A stretch of 17,759 nucleotides of DNA from Rhodospirillaceae bacterium TMED167 (GTDB taxonomy: Bacteria > Pseudomonadota > Alphaproteobacteria > Rhodospirillales_A > UBA2165), in NCBI GenBank assembly GCA_002170915.1, contig NHHQ01000067.1, forward strand, positions 10,052 through 27,810, in the 5' to 3' direction. Below are positions 6,538 through 15,089 of this stretch, piece after piece (within the stretch, counting starts at the first letter, position 1; each line of letters begins with the position of its first letter). A model generated the notes under the pieces. The model was not told where the DNA came from. It searched no databases and worked only from the letters and a program-made list of their open reading frames with translations. The translations under genes and the position numbers were made by a program.

Positions 6538-8015
6538 TGTCTGATTTGACGGACGCGACCATTGCGGCGGCGCGGGATGGTCTTGCGGGCGGTGACTTTT
6601 CATCCGAAGAACTGACAGCAGCCCATATCAACGCGCTTGAGGCGGCCCGCGACTTGAACGCTTTCGTCACAGAGACGCCGGATGTTGCACTGGCGCGGGC
6701 GCGGGCCTCGGATGATCGCCGTGCCAAAGGAGGAGCCGCCGGACCACTGGACGGCATTCCTCTCGCCATCAAGGATCTTTTTTGCACCGAGGGCGTGCTG
6801 ACCACGGCATCCTCGCATATTTTAAACGGCTATGTGCCCCCGTACGAATCGACCGTTACTCAAAATTTGCGAACCGCAGGGGCGGTTATGCTGGGTAAGA
6901 CCAACATGGATGAATTTGCCATGGGGTCCGCCAACATCACGAGCCATTACGGCCCGGTGAAGAACCCCTGGTCGCTTGATGATGGCAAGGACCGGGTGCC
7001 GGGCGGATCGTCCGGTGGGTCCGCCGCTGCGGTTGCCGCCAACATTGCCTTGGGTGCTGCCGGGTCGGATACCGGGGGATCTATCCGCCAGCCAGCCTCA
7101 TTTTGTGGTATCGTCGGCATGAAACCCACCTATGGGCGGTGCTCCCGGTGGGGCATGGTGGCTTTCGCCTCCAGCCTTGATCAGGCAGGCCCGCTCACGA
7201 AATCGGTGCGCGATGCAGCCATCATGCTGCAAGGCATGGCGGGATATGATGCAAAGGACTCCACGTCGAGCGATCAGCCGGTGCCTGATTTTGAAGCGGC
7301 CTTAACCGGTGACATCAAGGGCATGAAGATTGGTATTCCTGCGGAATACCGCATCGAGGGCATGTCAGTGGAAATTGAGGCCTTGTGGTCGCGCGGCATG
7401 GAGATGTTGCAAGACGCCGGGGCAGAGCCCGTAGATGTCTCTCTCCCCCATACGAAATACGCTTTGCCGACATATTATATAGTGGCGCCCGCTGAGGCGT
7501 CTTCGAACCTCGCCCGGTATGATGGCGTCCGCTACGGATTACGGGTGGATGGCGACAGCTTGGAAGAAATGTATGAGGCAACGCGCGGCGAGGGTTTTGG
7601 CCGGGAAGTCCGCCGCCGTATCATGATCGGGACTTATGTGTTGAGCGCCGGTTACTACGATGCCTATTACGTAAAAGCACAAAAACTGAGAACGCTGATC
7701 TCCCGAGATTTCACAAAGGCGTTTGAGCAGGTCGATGCGTTGTTGACGCCAACCACACCGTCCGCCGCGTTTGCGATCGGCGAACGCATGGACGACCCGG
7801 TCCAAATGTACATCAACGATATCTTCACCGTGCCTGCGAGCATGGCGGGTGTGCCTGCAATCTCGGTTCCTGCGGGTCTTTCGGCAGAGGGATTGCCACT
7901 GGGTCTGCACCTCATCGCGAAAGCTTATGACGAGGAGACCTTGTTCCGTATCGCCGGCGTATTGGAAGAGGCCGCTGGTTTTGAGGTCAAACCGCCTTAC
8001 TTAGGAGGCGGGTGA
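6537..8015 (+). CDS. gatA: Asp-tRNA(Asn)/Glu-tRNA(Gln) amidotransferase subunit A
   Basis: The product is 492 residues. GatA is the amidase subunit that hydrolyses glutamine and delivers ammonia to the mischarged tRNA bound by GatB. The amidase-signature catalytic set is complete: K79 in IPLAIKDLF, cis-Ser S158 in [14 protein letters not shown] and nucleophile S182 in [12 protein letters not shown], with the family spacing of 24 residues between the serines. Downstream [20 protein letters not shown] is the conserved GatA stretch that separates it from other amidases. It overlaps gatC by one base at its start and gatB at its end, as in other gatCAB operons. The organism therefore uses the indirect route for Gln-tRNA(Gln) and/or Asn-tRNA(Asn). 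Confidence 0.97.
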   Translation: MSDLTDATIAAARDGLAGGDFSSEELTAAHINALEAARDLNAFVTETPDVALARARASDDRRAKGGAAGPLDGIPLAIKDLFCTEGVLTTASSHILNGYVPPYESTVTQNLRTAGAVMLGKTNMDEFAMGSANITSHYGPVKNPWSLDDGKDRVPGGSSGGSAAAVAANIALGAAGSDTGGSIRQPASFCGIVGMKPTYGRCSRWGMVAFASSLDQAGPLTKSVRDAAIMLQGMAGYDAKDSTSSDQPVPDFEAALTGDIKGMKIGIPAEYRIEGMSVEIEALWSRGMEMLQDAGAEPVDVSLPHTKYALPTYYIVAPAEASSNLARYDGVRYGLRVDGDSLEEMYEATRGEGFGREVRRRIMIGTYVLSAGYYDAYYVKAQKLRTLISRDFTKAFEQVDALLTPTTPSAAFAIGERMDDPVQMYINDIFTVPASMAGVPAISVPAGLSAEGLPLGLHLIAKAYDEETLFRIAGVLEEAAGFEVKPPYLGGG

Positions 8016-9466
8016 TGACCTATCTGATCGAAGGTGAGACGGGTGACTGGGAAGTGGTGATCGGGCTCGAAGTTCATGCCCAGATCGTGTCGCGCGCGAA
8101 GCTTTTTTCCGGTGCAGCAACGGCCTTTGGGGCGGCACCCAATAGTCAAGTCTCACTCGTGGACGCGGCTCTGCCCGGCATGCTGCCTGTTATCAACGAA
8201 CTGTGCGTGGAACAGGCTGTTCGAACGGGCCTGGGTCTGGGTGCGCAGATCAACCTTCATTCGGTGTTCGAGCGGAAGAACTATTTTTATCCGGATCTGC
8301 CGCAAGGCTATCAGATCTCACAATATCTTCATCCGATTGTCGGTGAGGGTATTCTCACCCTGGATATGCCGGACGGGCAGCGGGAGATCGGTATTGAGCG
8401 CTTGCATATGGAGCAGGATGCCGGAAAATCCATTCACGATAAGGATCCCAGACGCACCTTTATTGATCTCAACCGGTCCGGAGTTGCGTTGATGGAGATT
8501 GTATCGAAACCTGACCTCAGAAGTCCCGAAGAAGCCAGCGCCTTCATGCGTAAGCTTCGCTCGCTGCTCCGATATCTTGGTACATGTGATGGCAATATGG
8601 AGGAGGGATCGTTGCGCTGTGACGCGAATGTCAGCGTGCGGCCCAAAGGCTCCGATGAGCTGCGCACCCGTGCCGAGATCAAAAACATCAACTCCATGCG
8701 CTTCGTCATGCAGGCCATCGAGTATGAAGCCGAGCGCCAGGTGGATCTCTATGACAATGGCGGCGATGTCGATCAGGAAACCCGGCTTTATGATCCTGAC
8801 CGGGGCGAAACGCGGTCCATGCGATCCAAGGAGGAAGCCCACGACTACCGTTACTTCCCCGACCCGGATTTGCTGCCCGTAGACCTCACGCAAGAGTATG
8901 TAGACACCATCCGGGCCGGTCTCCCCGAACTGCCGGACGCCAAACAGCGACGCTTCGTCACGGCATATGGTCTGGCAGACGCGGACGCAACGATCCTCGT
9001 GGCTGAGCGTGAGACAGCGGAATTTTTTGAGGAAGTGGCTGACGGCCGGGACGCGAAGTTGGCAGCAAACTGGATCATCCACGAACTGTTCGCGATCCTC
9101 AACAAGGACGGCAAGGATATTTCTGGGAGCCCTGTGACCGCGGGTGCTCTAGGCAAGCTTGTCGGTCTGCTGTCCGAGGATACGATTTCCAACCGTATTG
9201 CCAAGGATGTCTTCGAGGAGATGGTGGCGTCGGGTGGTGATCCGGAAGCCATTGTCGAGGAAAAAGGACTGATGCAAATCACGGACACCAGCGAGATTGA
9301 AGCGGCTGTCGACCAGGTCATCGCCGGAAATCCTGATCAGGCACAGCAGTTTAAAGATGGCAATCAGAAGGTCGCCGGCTGGTTTGTGGGCCAGGTCATG
9401 AAAGCGACCCAGGGTAAAGCCAACCCGCAAATGGTGAACGATCTGCTGCGCAAAAAACTCGGCTAA
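8015..9466 (+). CDS. gatB: Asp-tRNA(Asn)/Glu-tRNA(Gln) amidotransferase subunit B
   Basis: The product is 483 residues. GatB binds the mischarged tRNA, activates its carboxylate with ATP and carries the synthetase-like cradle domain plus the YqeY-like tail. Diagnostic stretches are [48 protein letters not shown] and [14 protein letters not shown]. The C-terminal helical domain ends in [14 protein letters not shown]. The ATG at 8015 is preferred: an AGGAGG (8003-8008) lies six bases upstream and the ATG overlaps the gatA TGA by one base. The adjacent in-frame GTG at 8012 would be too close to that site. The 3' end overlaps the opposite-strand permease gene by four bases. Confidence 0.97.
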   Translation: MTYLIEGETGDWEVVIGLEVHAQIVSRAKLFSGAATAFGAAPNSQVSLVDAALPGMLPVINELCVEQAVRTGLGLGAQINLHSVFERKNYFYPDLPQGYQISQYLHPIVGEGILTLDMPDGQREIGIERLHMEQDAGKSIHDKDPRRTFIDLNRSGVALMEIVSKPDLRSPEEASAFMRKLRSLLRYLGTCDGNMEEGSLRCDANVSVRPKGSDELRTRAEIKNINSMRFVMQAIEYEAERQVDLYDNGGDVDQETRLYDPDRGETRSMRSKEEAHDYRYFPDPDLLPVDLTQEYVDTIRAGLPELPDAKQRRFVTAYGLADADATILVAERETAEFFEEVADGRDAKLAANWIIHELFAILNKDGKDISGSPVTAGALGKLVGLLSEDTISNRIAKDVFEEMVASGGDPEAIVEEKGLMQITDTSEIEAAVDQVIAGNPDQAQQFKDGNQKVAGWFVGQVMKATQGKANPQMVNDLLRKKLG

Positions 9467-10455
9467 GGCCAGCTGATCCGGAGAAACGTCGCCAGTCCGT
9501 CCGGCAGATCCACGAGATCAACCACAGAGCCGACGCTCATGGTGAGCGCCATTGCGCCGACAATTGTTGTGGCGACGCCCACCAAGACCCACCCGTCAAA
9601 AATTTCGTGTTCCCGGTTTATGTACCAGCCGAAAAGCGTCCGGAAGACACCCGTGCTTTGCACAATGGGCGAGACGACGGTGACAGGGGCTACCGCCAGC
9701 GCCATGAAGCGCAGCATCTGAGAGATGCACACGAAGACCCCCGTGTAGCTAAACCATTTTGCTGTGTTGCGGTCCATTTCCAGGGCGTGACGAAGATGTT
9801 TGGGCCGCAGAAGATAAAGGATGAGGACCGAGAAAGCTGCGGTATAGGCGATTAAGCCGCCAACTATGCCTGCTCCTGCCCCGGTATCTTCGATGTTCAA
9901 CAATGCGGACCGGATCAGGATAGGACTGGCCCCGAAGGCCAGCGCGCACAGAATGGCAAACCCATAGCCCTCCAATAATTTTGGTGTGAACGTGGCCGGG
10001 GAAGCGCCAGTTTCCGTTTTTCCCCGGACGGCGGGCGAGCAGAGGGATAATAGCGGTCCGCCAAGAATCAGAATGATGCCGATTACCCGGAGCGGTGTCA
10101 GGACCTCATCCAAATAAAATATCGCGAGCGCCAACGTCATGATCAGACTGGAGGAATGCACCGGGCCCACCAGATTGGCACCCATGGCTTTGGTAGAGCG
10201 ATAGTTCGCGTAGCGGCCGATAATGAAGTGGGTGACGCCGGCACCTGCCAAAAGAAGAAAACTGCTGGCAGGCAATATCTTCAAGAGGCCCAATCCGCCT
10301 GAAACCAGAGCCGCGACCAGCAGGATGGGCATGCCAACCGGTATGGAGACGGCGAGGCCTTGCGCTACGGTGCCGCTGAGCACGCCGCGACGAATGGCAA
10401 CACTGTTGAGCCCGAACGTTGCCGCTGCCGCCAGGGCTAACATACCGCCTAACAT
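9463..10455 (-). CDS. DMT superfamily (EamA-type) permease
   Basis: The product is 330 residues and strongly hydrophobic, with about ten predicted membrane segments arranged as two EamA repeats. The second half begins near [23 protein letters not shown] and is preceded by a polar linker rich in K, T and E. EamA proteins are inner-membrane metabolite exporters or importers, and the substrate cannot be told from sequence. The stop codon shares bases with the convergent gatB stop (CTAA carries TAA on plus and TAG on minus), so no terminator lies between them. It follows the thioesterase gene after eight bases and is probably co-transcribed with it. The ATG at 10455 is the assumed start, and a second in-frame ATG lies four codons later. 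Confidence 0.85.
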   Translation of the reverse strand: MLGGMLALAAAATFGLNSVAIRRGVLSGTVAQGLAVSIPVGMPILLVAALVSGGLGLLKILPASSFLLLAGAGVTHFIIGRYANYRSTKAMGANLVGPVHSSSLIMTLALAIFYLDEVLTPLRVIGIILILGGPLLSLCSPAVRGKTETGASPATFTPKLLEGYGFAILCALAFGASPILIRSALLNIEDTGAGAGIVGGLIAYTAAFSVLILYLLRPKHLRHALEMDRNTAKWFSYTGVFVCISQMLRFMALAVAPVTVVSPIVQSTGVFRTLFGWYINREHEIFDGWVLVGVATTIVGAMALTMSVGSVVDLVDLPDGLATFLRISWP

Positions 10456-10463
10456 TGGTGTGT

Positions 10464-10934
10464 TTATCCACGCCGCTGAGGCTGGATGTCATCCGGCGGA
10501 ACAACGTTATCCTGATAGGCTTTCAGGTGAGTGCGCATGTTATCGTCAAAGGCGGTAGGTTTGCTCGCTTTCATATCCAGAAGCACTTGGACTGATCGTG
10601 CACGCATTCGAATTTCGCCTGCAACCGACCCGATGAACCGGAGATGCAACGACGACGACCCAAACTTATCCAAGATGATGGCGATGTCGAGCCGGTCGCC
10701 TAAGACACACGGCTTGATGAACTGGCATTCAGTATGGGCTGTCGGCTGGCCCATCTGTTGAACCATGACCATGTTAGCAAAATTCACGCCGAGGCAGTTT
10801 TCGAACCACTCTTCGCTGACCGCCTGGATCATCTCGAAGTAGCGCGGGAAAAAGACATACCCGGCGGGGTCCGTATGTGTGAAGCGGATGAGAATTTGGT
10901 GGCTGAAAGGCTTAGGGCCGGGGTAGGAAGTCAT
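10464..10934 (-). CDS. Hot-dog fold acyl-CoA thioesterase, 4-hydroxybenzoyl-CoA thioesterase type
   Basis: With the ATG at 10934 the product is 156 residues, normal for this family. The motif IRFTHTDPAGYVFFPRYFE (residues 16-34) matches the 4-hydroxybenzoyl-CoA thioesterase signature, with D22 as the likely catalytic aspartate. The rest follows the single hot-dog domain, ending in a polar tail. It would hydrolyse an acyl- or aryl-CoA thioester in the cytoplasm, and the substrate is unknown. The frame stays open 37 codons further up to 11045, but that extension looks unlike the family and the ATG at 10934 has an AGAGAG just upstream. It is the first gene of a two-gene unit with the permease at 9463-10455 (eight-base gap). 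Confidence 0.85.
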   Translation of the reverse strand: MTSYPGPKPFSHQILIRFTHTDPAGYVFFPRYFEMIQAVSEEWFENCLGVNFANMVMVQQMGQPTAHTECQFIKPCVLGDRLDIAIILDKFGSSSLHLRFIGSVAGEIRMRARSVQVLLDMKASKPTAFDDNMRTHLKAYQDNVVPPDDIQPQRRG

Positions 10935-11069
10935 GGGGAAGTTCTCTCTGGTTTCATCCAATTGGACCTGATCGGACACGTGGATGCAATCACCTTGGTG
11001 CACGTGAGGTTTGGGCAAGACGCTCTCATACGCACCGCATGCCATGCTGGCTTACCTGCTATAACGGTG

Positions 11070-12113
11070 TCACTCTTCGGATCGCCCTGACACGAGCTGC
11101 CGCAATGCGTCTTCCTTTTCCCTCGGCCAGGCAAGAATGTTGAGGTTGTCGCCCAACAAAAACCGGTTGTGCCGGTCAAAAGGCAGCAGAGCAAAGTGAG
11201 GCATACGGTTTTGTAGGTTGAGCGCAGAAGGTTCGCTAACACAGAAGCTGTTCTCTTGGTCTTCGAGATGCCAAGCTGGCACATAGAACCGGAAATCCAA
11301 ACCTTCCAGAAAATCAAATGGTTTAAATGTCGCCCCCAGCGGTGCACCACGGAGGCTCTCGAACAGGATGGCCGGCCGCGTCTCTTTGAGCAGACGCTGG
11401 CCCCCTTCCAAGACGGCGACTTCGTGATCCTCCACGTCGATTTTGATGACCGAGGGCGGTGGCAGATCAAGACTGTCCAGCTGCTTAAGGGGAACGTCCA
11501 CGCCGACGGCTCCATCCATCAATTTCGCGAGAGCACTGTGCAGAGCGTCGATGCGCAGCCGTCCAGTCCCGTTTTCGTTCGAGAGGGCAATTGCATGCGG
11601 CGTGATCCGAGCCTTTAAGCCTGAGGCGTTGATATGTGCCTGCAGCTCAGCGAAGCTCATCGGATGGGGCTCAAAAGTGTGAATATGTCCGCCATATCCG
11701 GGCCGAGCCGCGAGGCATAATGAGAAGTATCCAAAATTCCCGCCTACATCGTAAAAGACGCCATTGTCGGCTGTAAGGATGTCCAGCAAGGCTAATGTGC
11801 TGGCCTCGTATCCCAGTTCTAAACCAGTCAGAAAAACGCCTTGGTAATGCGTGTTTCTGGCGTCAAAAGGAAGACGCTTAGGGCCGTCAGGGGTGTTGAG
11901 TTCCATGATACCCCTGGCTGGCAGGTTGAGCTTGCGGTGCAGCAGGCGAAACACTGCCTTGGAGAATTTGTCCTGCAGCAGGGCGCCGGTGCTGCTTGTG
12001 CTGGCCTGGGCCTTGGCGGCGAGCTTGAGCGCCAGTGGCAGGCGGATGACGCTGAGCGGGACCACGAACGGCGGGGTCTTTCTTACGAGTACTTCGGAAT
12101 GGCTTGAGGTCAT
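11070..12113 (-). CDS. FkbM family SAM-dependent methyltransferase
   Basis: From the ATG at 12113 the product is 347 residues. The Rossmann-type methyltransferase core is recognisable: motif I VFYDVGGNFGYFS near residues 119-131, the acidic motif IHTFEPHP near 144-151, and KIDVEDHEVAVLEGG near 224-238, typical of FkbM. A leading part of about 90 residues with helical, basic character precedes it, and a C-terminal part of about 80 residues follows that I do not recognise. FkbM enzymes usually O-methylate sugars or secondary metabolites, and the substrate here is unknown. The frame extends to 12191, but a perfect TATAAT at 12165-12160 predicts transcription starting downstream of that codon. 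The ATG at 12113 has better spacing from the AGGA than the ATG at 12119. Confidence 0.88.
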   Translation of the reverse strand: MTSSHSEVLVRKTPPFVVPLSVIRLPLALKLAAKAQASTSSTGALLQDKFSKAVFRLLHRKLNLPARGIMELNTPDGPKRLPFDARNTHYQGVFLTGLELGYEASTLALLDILTADNGVFYDVGGNFGYFSLCLAARPGYGGHIHTFEPHPMSFAELQAHINASGLKARITPHAIALSNENGTGRLRIDALHSALAKLMDGAVGVDVPLKQLDSLDLPPPSVIKIDVEDHEVAVLEGGQRLLKETRPAILFESLRGAPLGATFKPFDFLEGLDFRFYVPAWHLEDQENSFCVSEPSALNLQNRMPHFALLPFDRHNRFLLGDNLNILAWPREKEDALRQLVSGRSEE

Positions 12114-12159
12114 GCACATCTTTTCCTGAGCGGAATTCCTTTTTTCGTGTTGCCCCCCT

Positions 12160-12165
12160 ATTATA
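12160..12165 (-). promoter_or_regulatory. -10 element for the FkbM gene, overlapping a plus-strand TATTAT
   Basis: The minus strand has an exact TATAAT, with only a weak T-rich -35 (TTTTTG, 16-base spacer). The predicted start is near 12153, about 40 bases before the FkbM ATG. The plus strand reads TATTAT at 12159-12164, so the same bases could serve a divergent promoter for the small reading frame starting at 12171. Confidence 0.45.
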
Positions 12166-12170
12166 GAGAA

Positions 12171-12284
12171 ATGAGCAAACTCAAAAACCATCTTCGCGTT
12201 TTTTTATATGCTATCATCTTTGGTATGATCGCATATGCCTTCATTCACGCGGGTATTGTTGTGCACCGTTTTATCATATCCTGA
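12171..12284 (+). CDS. Candidate small single-pass membrane protein, 37 residues
   Basis: An ATG at 12171 opens a frame of 37 residues closed by TGA at 12282-12284. The short basic N-terminus (MSKLKNHLR) is followed by one hydrophobic segment (VFLYAIIFGMIAYAFIHAGI) and a short basic end (VVHRFIIS). This is the layout of a positive-inside single-pass inner-membrane peptide. It lies 24 bases before the EamA permease gene and is divergent from the FkbM gene. The ribosome site is weak (AGAGA too close to the ATG). A TATTAT at 12159-12164 would place transcription start at or near the ATG, so a leaderless message is possible. The product is not recognised. It may assist the permease or be a chance frame. 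Confidence 0.45.
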   Translation: MSKLKNHLRVFLYAIIFGMIAYAFIHAGIVVHRFIIS

Positions 12285-12308
12285 CGGCGGTAACCGAGAG
12301 ACCAAACC

Positions 12309-13208
12309 TTGGAATTCTGGCTTATTTTCACGCTGGCGGCGGCGTTTTTGCAGAACGTGCGGAATTCGCTGCAAAAATCTATCAACTCGGTGCTGTCCAC
12401 GTCCGGTGCTGCGTATACTCGGTTTGCCTTTGGTTTGCCGCTTGCCCTCATCTACTTCTGTTTTCTCCGATGGCAGGATCCTCAACCCCTGGACTGGAGC
12501 TGGGCCTTTGCCGGTTGGGCGGCCATGGGCGGGATCGCGCAGGTGCTGGCGATGTGGTTTTTGTTACGCTCCTTCGCCCTTAAAAGCTTTGCCGTCGGCA
12601 CGGCCTATTCCAAGACAGAAACGTTTCAGACGGCCCTTTTTAGCATTGTGCTCCTGGGCGAAGCGGTGACCAGCATGACCTTTCTCGCCATTGTCATCAG
12701 TTTTGCCGGTGTGTGTTGTCTCTCACTTGCTAAGATGACTGTAAATCCCCGAGAGTTCCTGTTTTCCTGGGCCAATAAGGGTGCCCTCTTGGCGCTGGCG
12801 AATGGTGCCATGCTGGGCGTCTCGGCGGTGGCCTACCGGGGCGCCGCCCTGACCTTGGGCGGAGACAGCCCGCTGCTGGCGGCGTCCGCAACATTGGTGA
12901 CAGCGCTCGCGATCCAGACCCTTGTCATGACGGCCTACCTCGCGGCGTTCGAGCCAGGCGAAATTGCCAAGGTTTGGCGTAACAGAGCAAAAGCGTCACT
13001 GGTCGGTGCCGCCAGCATGCTGGGCTCGGTCGGCTGGTTCACGGCGATGACGCTGCAAAATGCCGCCATCGTGCGCGCCGTTGGGCAGGTGGAACTGATC
13101 TTCACCTTTCTGACATCGGTGCTGGTTTTTAAGGAAAAGATCACCCGCTATGAGGTGTTTGGCACGCTCCTCATCGTGGGCGGCATTCTGTTCCTGCTGC
13201 TGGATTAG
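12309..13208 (+). CDS. DMT superfamily (EamA-type) permease
   Basis: The product is 299 residues and nearly all hydrophobic, with about ten predicted membrane helices in two EamA repeats, the standard length for the family. The second repeat ends with the usual VELIFTFLTSVLVFKEKIT and a hydrophobic GTLLIVGGILFLLL tail. The start must be TTG at 12309: an in-frame TAA lies 18 bases upstream, a GAGAG lies about eight bases upstream, and homologues begin with a similar E-x-W segment. It is a different protein from the EamA permease at 9463-10455 and not a recent duplicate as judged by eye. The substrate is unknown. It converges on the MarR gene with 25 bases between the stops and no visible terminator. 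Confidence 0.86.
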   Translation: MEFWLIFTLAAAFLQNVRNSLQKSINSVLSTSGAAYTRFAFGLPLALIYFCFLRWQDPQPLDWSWAFAGWAAMGGIAQVLAMWFLLRSFALKSFAVGTAYSKTETFQTALFSIVLLGEAVTSMTFLAIVISFAGVCCLSLAKMTVNPREFLFSWANKGALLALANGAMLGVSAVAYRGAALTLGGDSPLLAASATLVTALAIQTLVMTAYLAAFEPGEIAKVWRNRAKASLVGAASMLGSVGWFTAMTLQNAAIVRAVGQVELIFTFLTSVLVFKEKITRYEVFGTLLIVGGILFLLLD

Positions 13209-13233
13209 ACAACGGATTTGGGGTCTTGGCCCG

Positions 13234-13695
13234 TCAGAGGTTGCTGGCTTTTGCCACTAATTTTTGCAGCAGCGCATCCAGCTGGTGAGCCTCGGCGTCT
13301 GACAACCCGTCGAGGAGGCTGGCCTCGAACGCGAGGGCCTCAGGAACAATTTGATCATAAATCGCTCTCCCGCGCGCAGTCATGTTGATCACTGAGTTCC
13401 TGCGGTCCGTGGTGTCTTTCTGCCGTGCCACCAAGCCCATCTCGATCAGGCCGGTGACTGCGCGGCTCACCTGCACTTTATCAAGGGCGGCATGCTGGCC
13501 CACATGGGAGGCTGAACAATCCGGTTTCCGTCCCAAAGCAAATAGGACACGCCATTGTGGGTTAGAAATGCCGAAGCGCTCGCCATACGCTTTCGAAAAT
13601 GCCGCGCCAACGAGTTTCGCTAGGACTGCCAGTCGGTACGGCAGGAAGTCATGGAGTAGGAGCGGGGGATCCGTTGTTGTCAAACTGTCTGGCAT
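13234..13695 (-). CDS. MarR family transcriptional regulator, probable local regulator of hmgA
   Basis: The product is 153 residues, typical of MarR. An N-terminal dimerisation helix (FLPYRLAVLAKLVGAAFSKA) leads into the winged helix: ISNPQWRVLFAL, the recognition region LDKVQVSRAVTGLIEMGLV, and the wing with RQKDTTDRRNSVINMTARG. MarR proteins are dimeric repressors usually released by small aromatic ligands. It faces hmgA across an 86-base gap containing a 26-bp inverted repeat on both promoters. I infer that it represses hmgA-fah and itself, with homogentisate or a related catabolite as a plausible ligand. The ATG at 13695 has no Shine-Dalgarno sequence and sits where transcription is predicted to begin, suggesting a leaderless message. 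Confidence 0.9.
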   Translation of the reverse strand: MPDSLTTTDPPLLLHDFLPYRLAVLAKLVGAAFSKAYGERFGISNPQWRVLFALGRKPDCSASHVGQHAALDKVQVSRAVTGLIEMGLVARQKDTTDRRNSVINMTARGRAIYDQIVPEALAFEASLLDGLSDAEAHQLDALLQKLVAKASNL

Positions 13696-13701
13696 GTCAA
13701 A

Positions 13702-13730
13702 ATACTAATTGATAATAGTTTCAAATGAAA
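13702..13730 (-). promoter_or_regulatory. Predicted promoter of the MarR gene
   Basis: On the minus strand TTTCAT (13730-13725) and TAGTAT (13707-13702) are separated by 17 bases. Counting from the -10, transcription would begin near 13695, the first base of the MarR start codon, in line with the missing ribosome site. The -35 side lies inside the 26-bp inverted repeat, so autoregulation is expected. Both hexamers are imperfect. Confidence 0.4.
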
Positions 13731-13737
13731 CTATTAT
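13709..13737 (+). promoter_or_regulatory. Predicted hmgA promoter
   Basis: TTGATA (13709-13714), 17 bases, then TATTAT (13732-13737), each five of six to the sigma-70 consensus. Transcription would start near 13744, leaving a short leader with GGAG at 13773-13776 and the hmgA ATG at 13782. The inverted repeat at 13712-13737 covers nearly the whole promoter. Confidence 0.7.
13712..13737. promoter_or_regulatory. MarR-type operator, perfect 12-bp inverted repeat
   Basis: ATAATAGTTTCA and TGAAACTATTAT are exact reverse complements separated by AA. It occupies the space between the -35 and -10 of hmgA and reaches the -35 of the divergent MarR gene. Position, symmetry and length fit a MarR dimer site that blocks both promoters. 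Confidence 0.8.
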
Positions 13738-13781
13738 TTTAAGTGTATGAGAAAATAAACCACCCAAGATAAGGAGCGATC

Positions 13782-15089
13782 ATGGATACAACGATTTCCG
13801 TGACCACCGGGTATCAAAGCGGGTTCGGCAATGAATTTGCCACGGAAGCGTTGCCCGGGGCTCTGCCAAAGGGCCGTAATTCGCCCCAGAAAGTTGCTTA
13901 CGGCCTTTATGCCGAGCAATTTAGCGGCACCGCCTTCACGGCGCCCCGGGATGATAATCTGCGGACTTGGTGTTATCGCATTCGGCCGTCGGCCAAACAC
14001 ATGCCGTTTGTGCAAATTTCAAATGGGTTGCTTCGGAGCGCGCCTTTTGATGAAGCGCCGCCTTCACCAAACCAGATGCGCTGGGATCCTCTGCCAATCC
14101 CGGCGGAACCTGCGGATTTTATTGACGGCCTAACGACGCTGATGGGCGCCGGGGACGGCAGTACGGCAGGACTGGCCATTCATCTCTATACGGCAAACAT
14201 CTCCATGGAGACCCGGTATTTTTATAATGCAGACGGCGAAATGCTGTTTGTGCCCCAGCAGGGCAGGCTCAGGCTCCTCAGCGAACTGGGGATTATGGAC
14301 GTGTCGCCTAATGAAATCGCTGTCGTGCCGCGCGGTGCAAAGTTTAAGGTGGAACTCCCGGATGGACCCAGCCGGGGATACTGCCTCGAAAATTACGGTG
14401 CCGCTTTAAGGCTTCCGGACTTGGGCCCGATTGGCTCAAATGGTCTCGCCAATCCGCGGGATTTCCTGACGCCCGTGGCAGCGTTTGAAGACCTCGACGG
14501 AGACTTCACGATCACGGCTAAGTTTGGAGGCAATCTATGGAATGCGCCGATCGGCCACTCACCGCTAGATGTTGTAGCCTGGCATGGAAATTATGCGCCT
14601 TATAAATATGATCTTGCAAATTTTAATGCGATTAGCTCCGTGAGTTTTGATCATATCGACCCGTCCATATACACGGTGTTAACATCACCACTAGGTCCCG
14701 CAGGAATTGCAAATGTGGATTTTGTCATTTTTCCGCCCCGCTGGTTGGTTGCAGAAAATACTTATCGGCCACCCTGGTTCCACCGCAACATCATGAGCGA
14801 GTTCATGGGGCTTATTCACGGTGTTTACGATGGTCGGGAAGAGGGATTTGTGCCGGGAGGCTCTAGTCTGCACAACAGCTTTGCTGCGCACGGCAATGAT
14901 GCGGAAGTCTATGAAAAAGCCAGCAATGCTGAATTGAGCCCTCAATTTTTGGATGGCACCATGGCCTTCATGTTCGAAACTCGGCATCTTTACCGGCCCA
15001 CCAAATTCGCTTTTGATACTCCTGCGCTCCAGAAAAATTACTACGAGTGCTGGCAGGGACTGCAGAAAAACTTCAACGGAAAACCATAA
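13782..15089 (+). CDS. hmgA: Homogentisate 1,2-dioxygenase
   Basis: The product is 435 residues, close to the 430-445 usual for the family. It opens the ring of homogentisate with O2 to give maleylacetoacetate in tyrosine/phenylalanine breakdown. The opening [19 protein letters not shown] is the family signature. The iron ligands H334 (PPWFHRN), E340 (MSEFMG) and H370 (FAAHGND) and the catalytic H291 (SFDH) match human H335, E341, H371 and H292, offset by one. The ATG at 13782 has GGAG at 13773-13776. It is the first gene of an operon with fah and a molybdoenzyme, under the MarR operator at 13712-13737. No maleylacetoacetate isomerase or 4-hydroxyphenylpyruvate dioxygenase is in the window. 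Confidence 0.98.
   Translation: MDTTISVTTGYQSGFGNEFATEALPGALPKGRNSPQKVAYGLYAEQFSGTAFTAPRDDNLRTWCYRIRPSAKHMPFVQISNGLLRSAPFDEAPPSPNQMRWDPLPIPAEPADFIDGLTTLMGAGDGSTAGLAIHLYTANISMETRYFYNADGEMLFVPQQGRLRLLSELGIMDVSPNEIAVVPRGAKFKVELPDGPSRGYCLENYGAALRLPDLGPIGSNGLANPRDFLTPVAAFEDLDGDFTITAKFGGNLWNAPIGHSPLDVVAWHGNYAPYKYDLANFNAISSVSFDHIDPSIYTVLTSPLGPAGIANVDFVIFPPRWLVAENTYRPPWFHRNIMSEFMGLIHGVYDGREEGFVPGGSSLHNSFAAHGNDAEVYEKASNAELSPQFLDGTMAFMFETRHLYRPTKFAFDTPALQKNYYECWQGLQKNFNGKP

Noticed and set aside
8318..9082. 254-residue open frame antisense to gatB
   Set aside because: It lies wholly inside gatB on the opposite strand, has no family resemblance, and is explained by codon bias of the real gene.
10935..11045. 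Longer thioesterase starting at 11045 (193 residues)
   Set aside because: The added 37 residues do not look like a hot-dog protein. The ATG at 10934 gives the usual length and has an AGAGAG upstream.
12114..12191. FkbM methyltransferase starting at 12191
   Set aside because: That codon lies upstream of the start predicted from the TATAAT at 12165-12160 and overlaps the divergent small reading frame.
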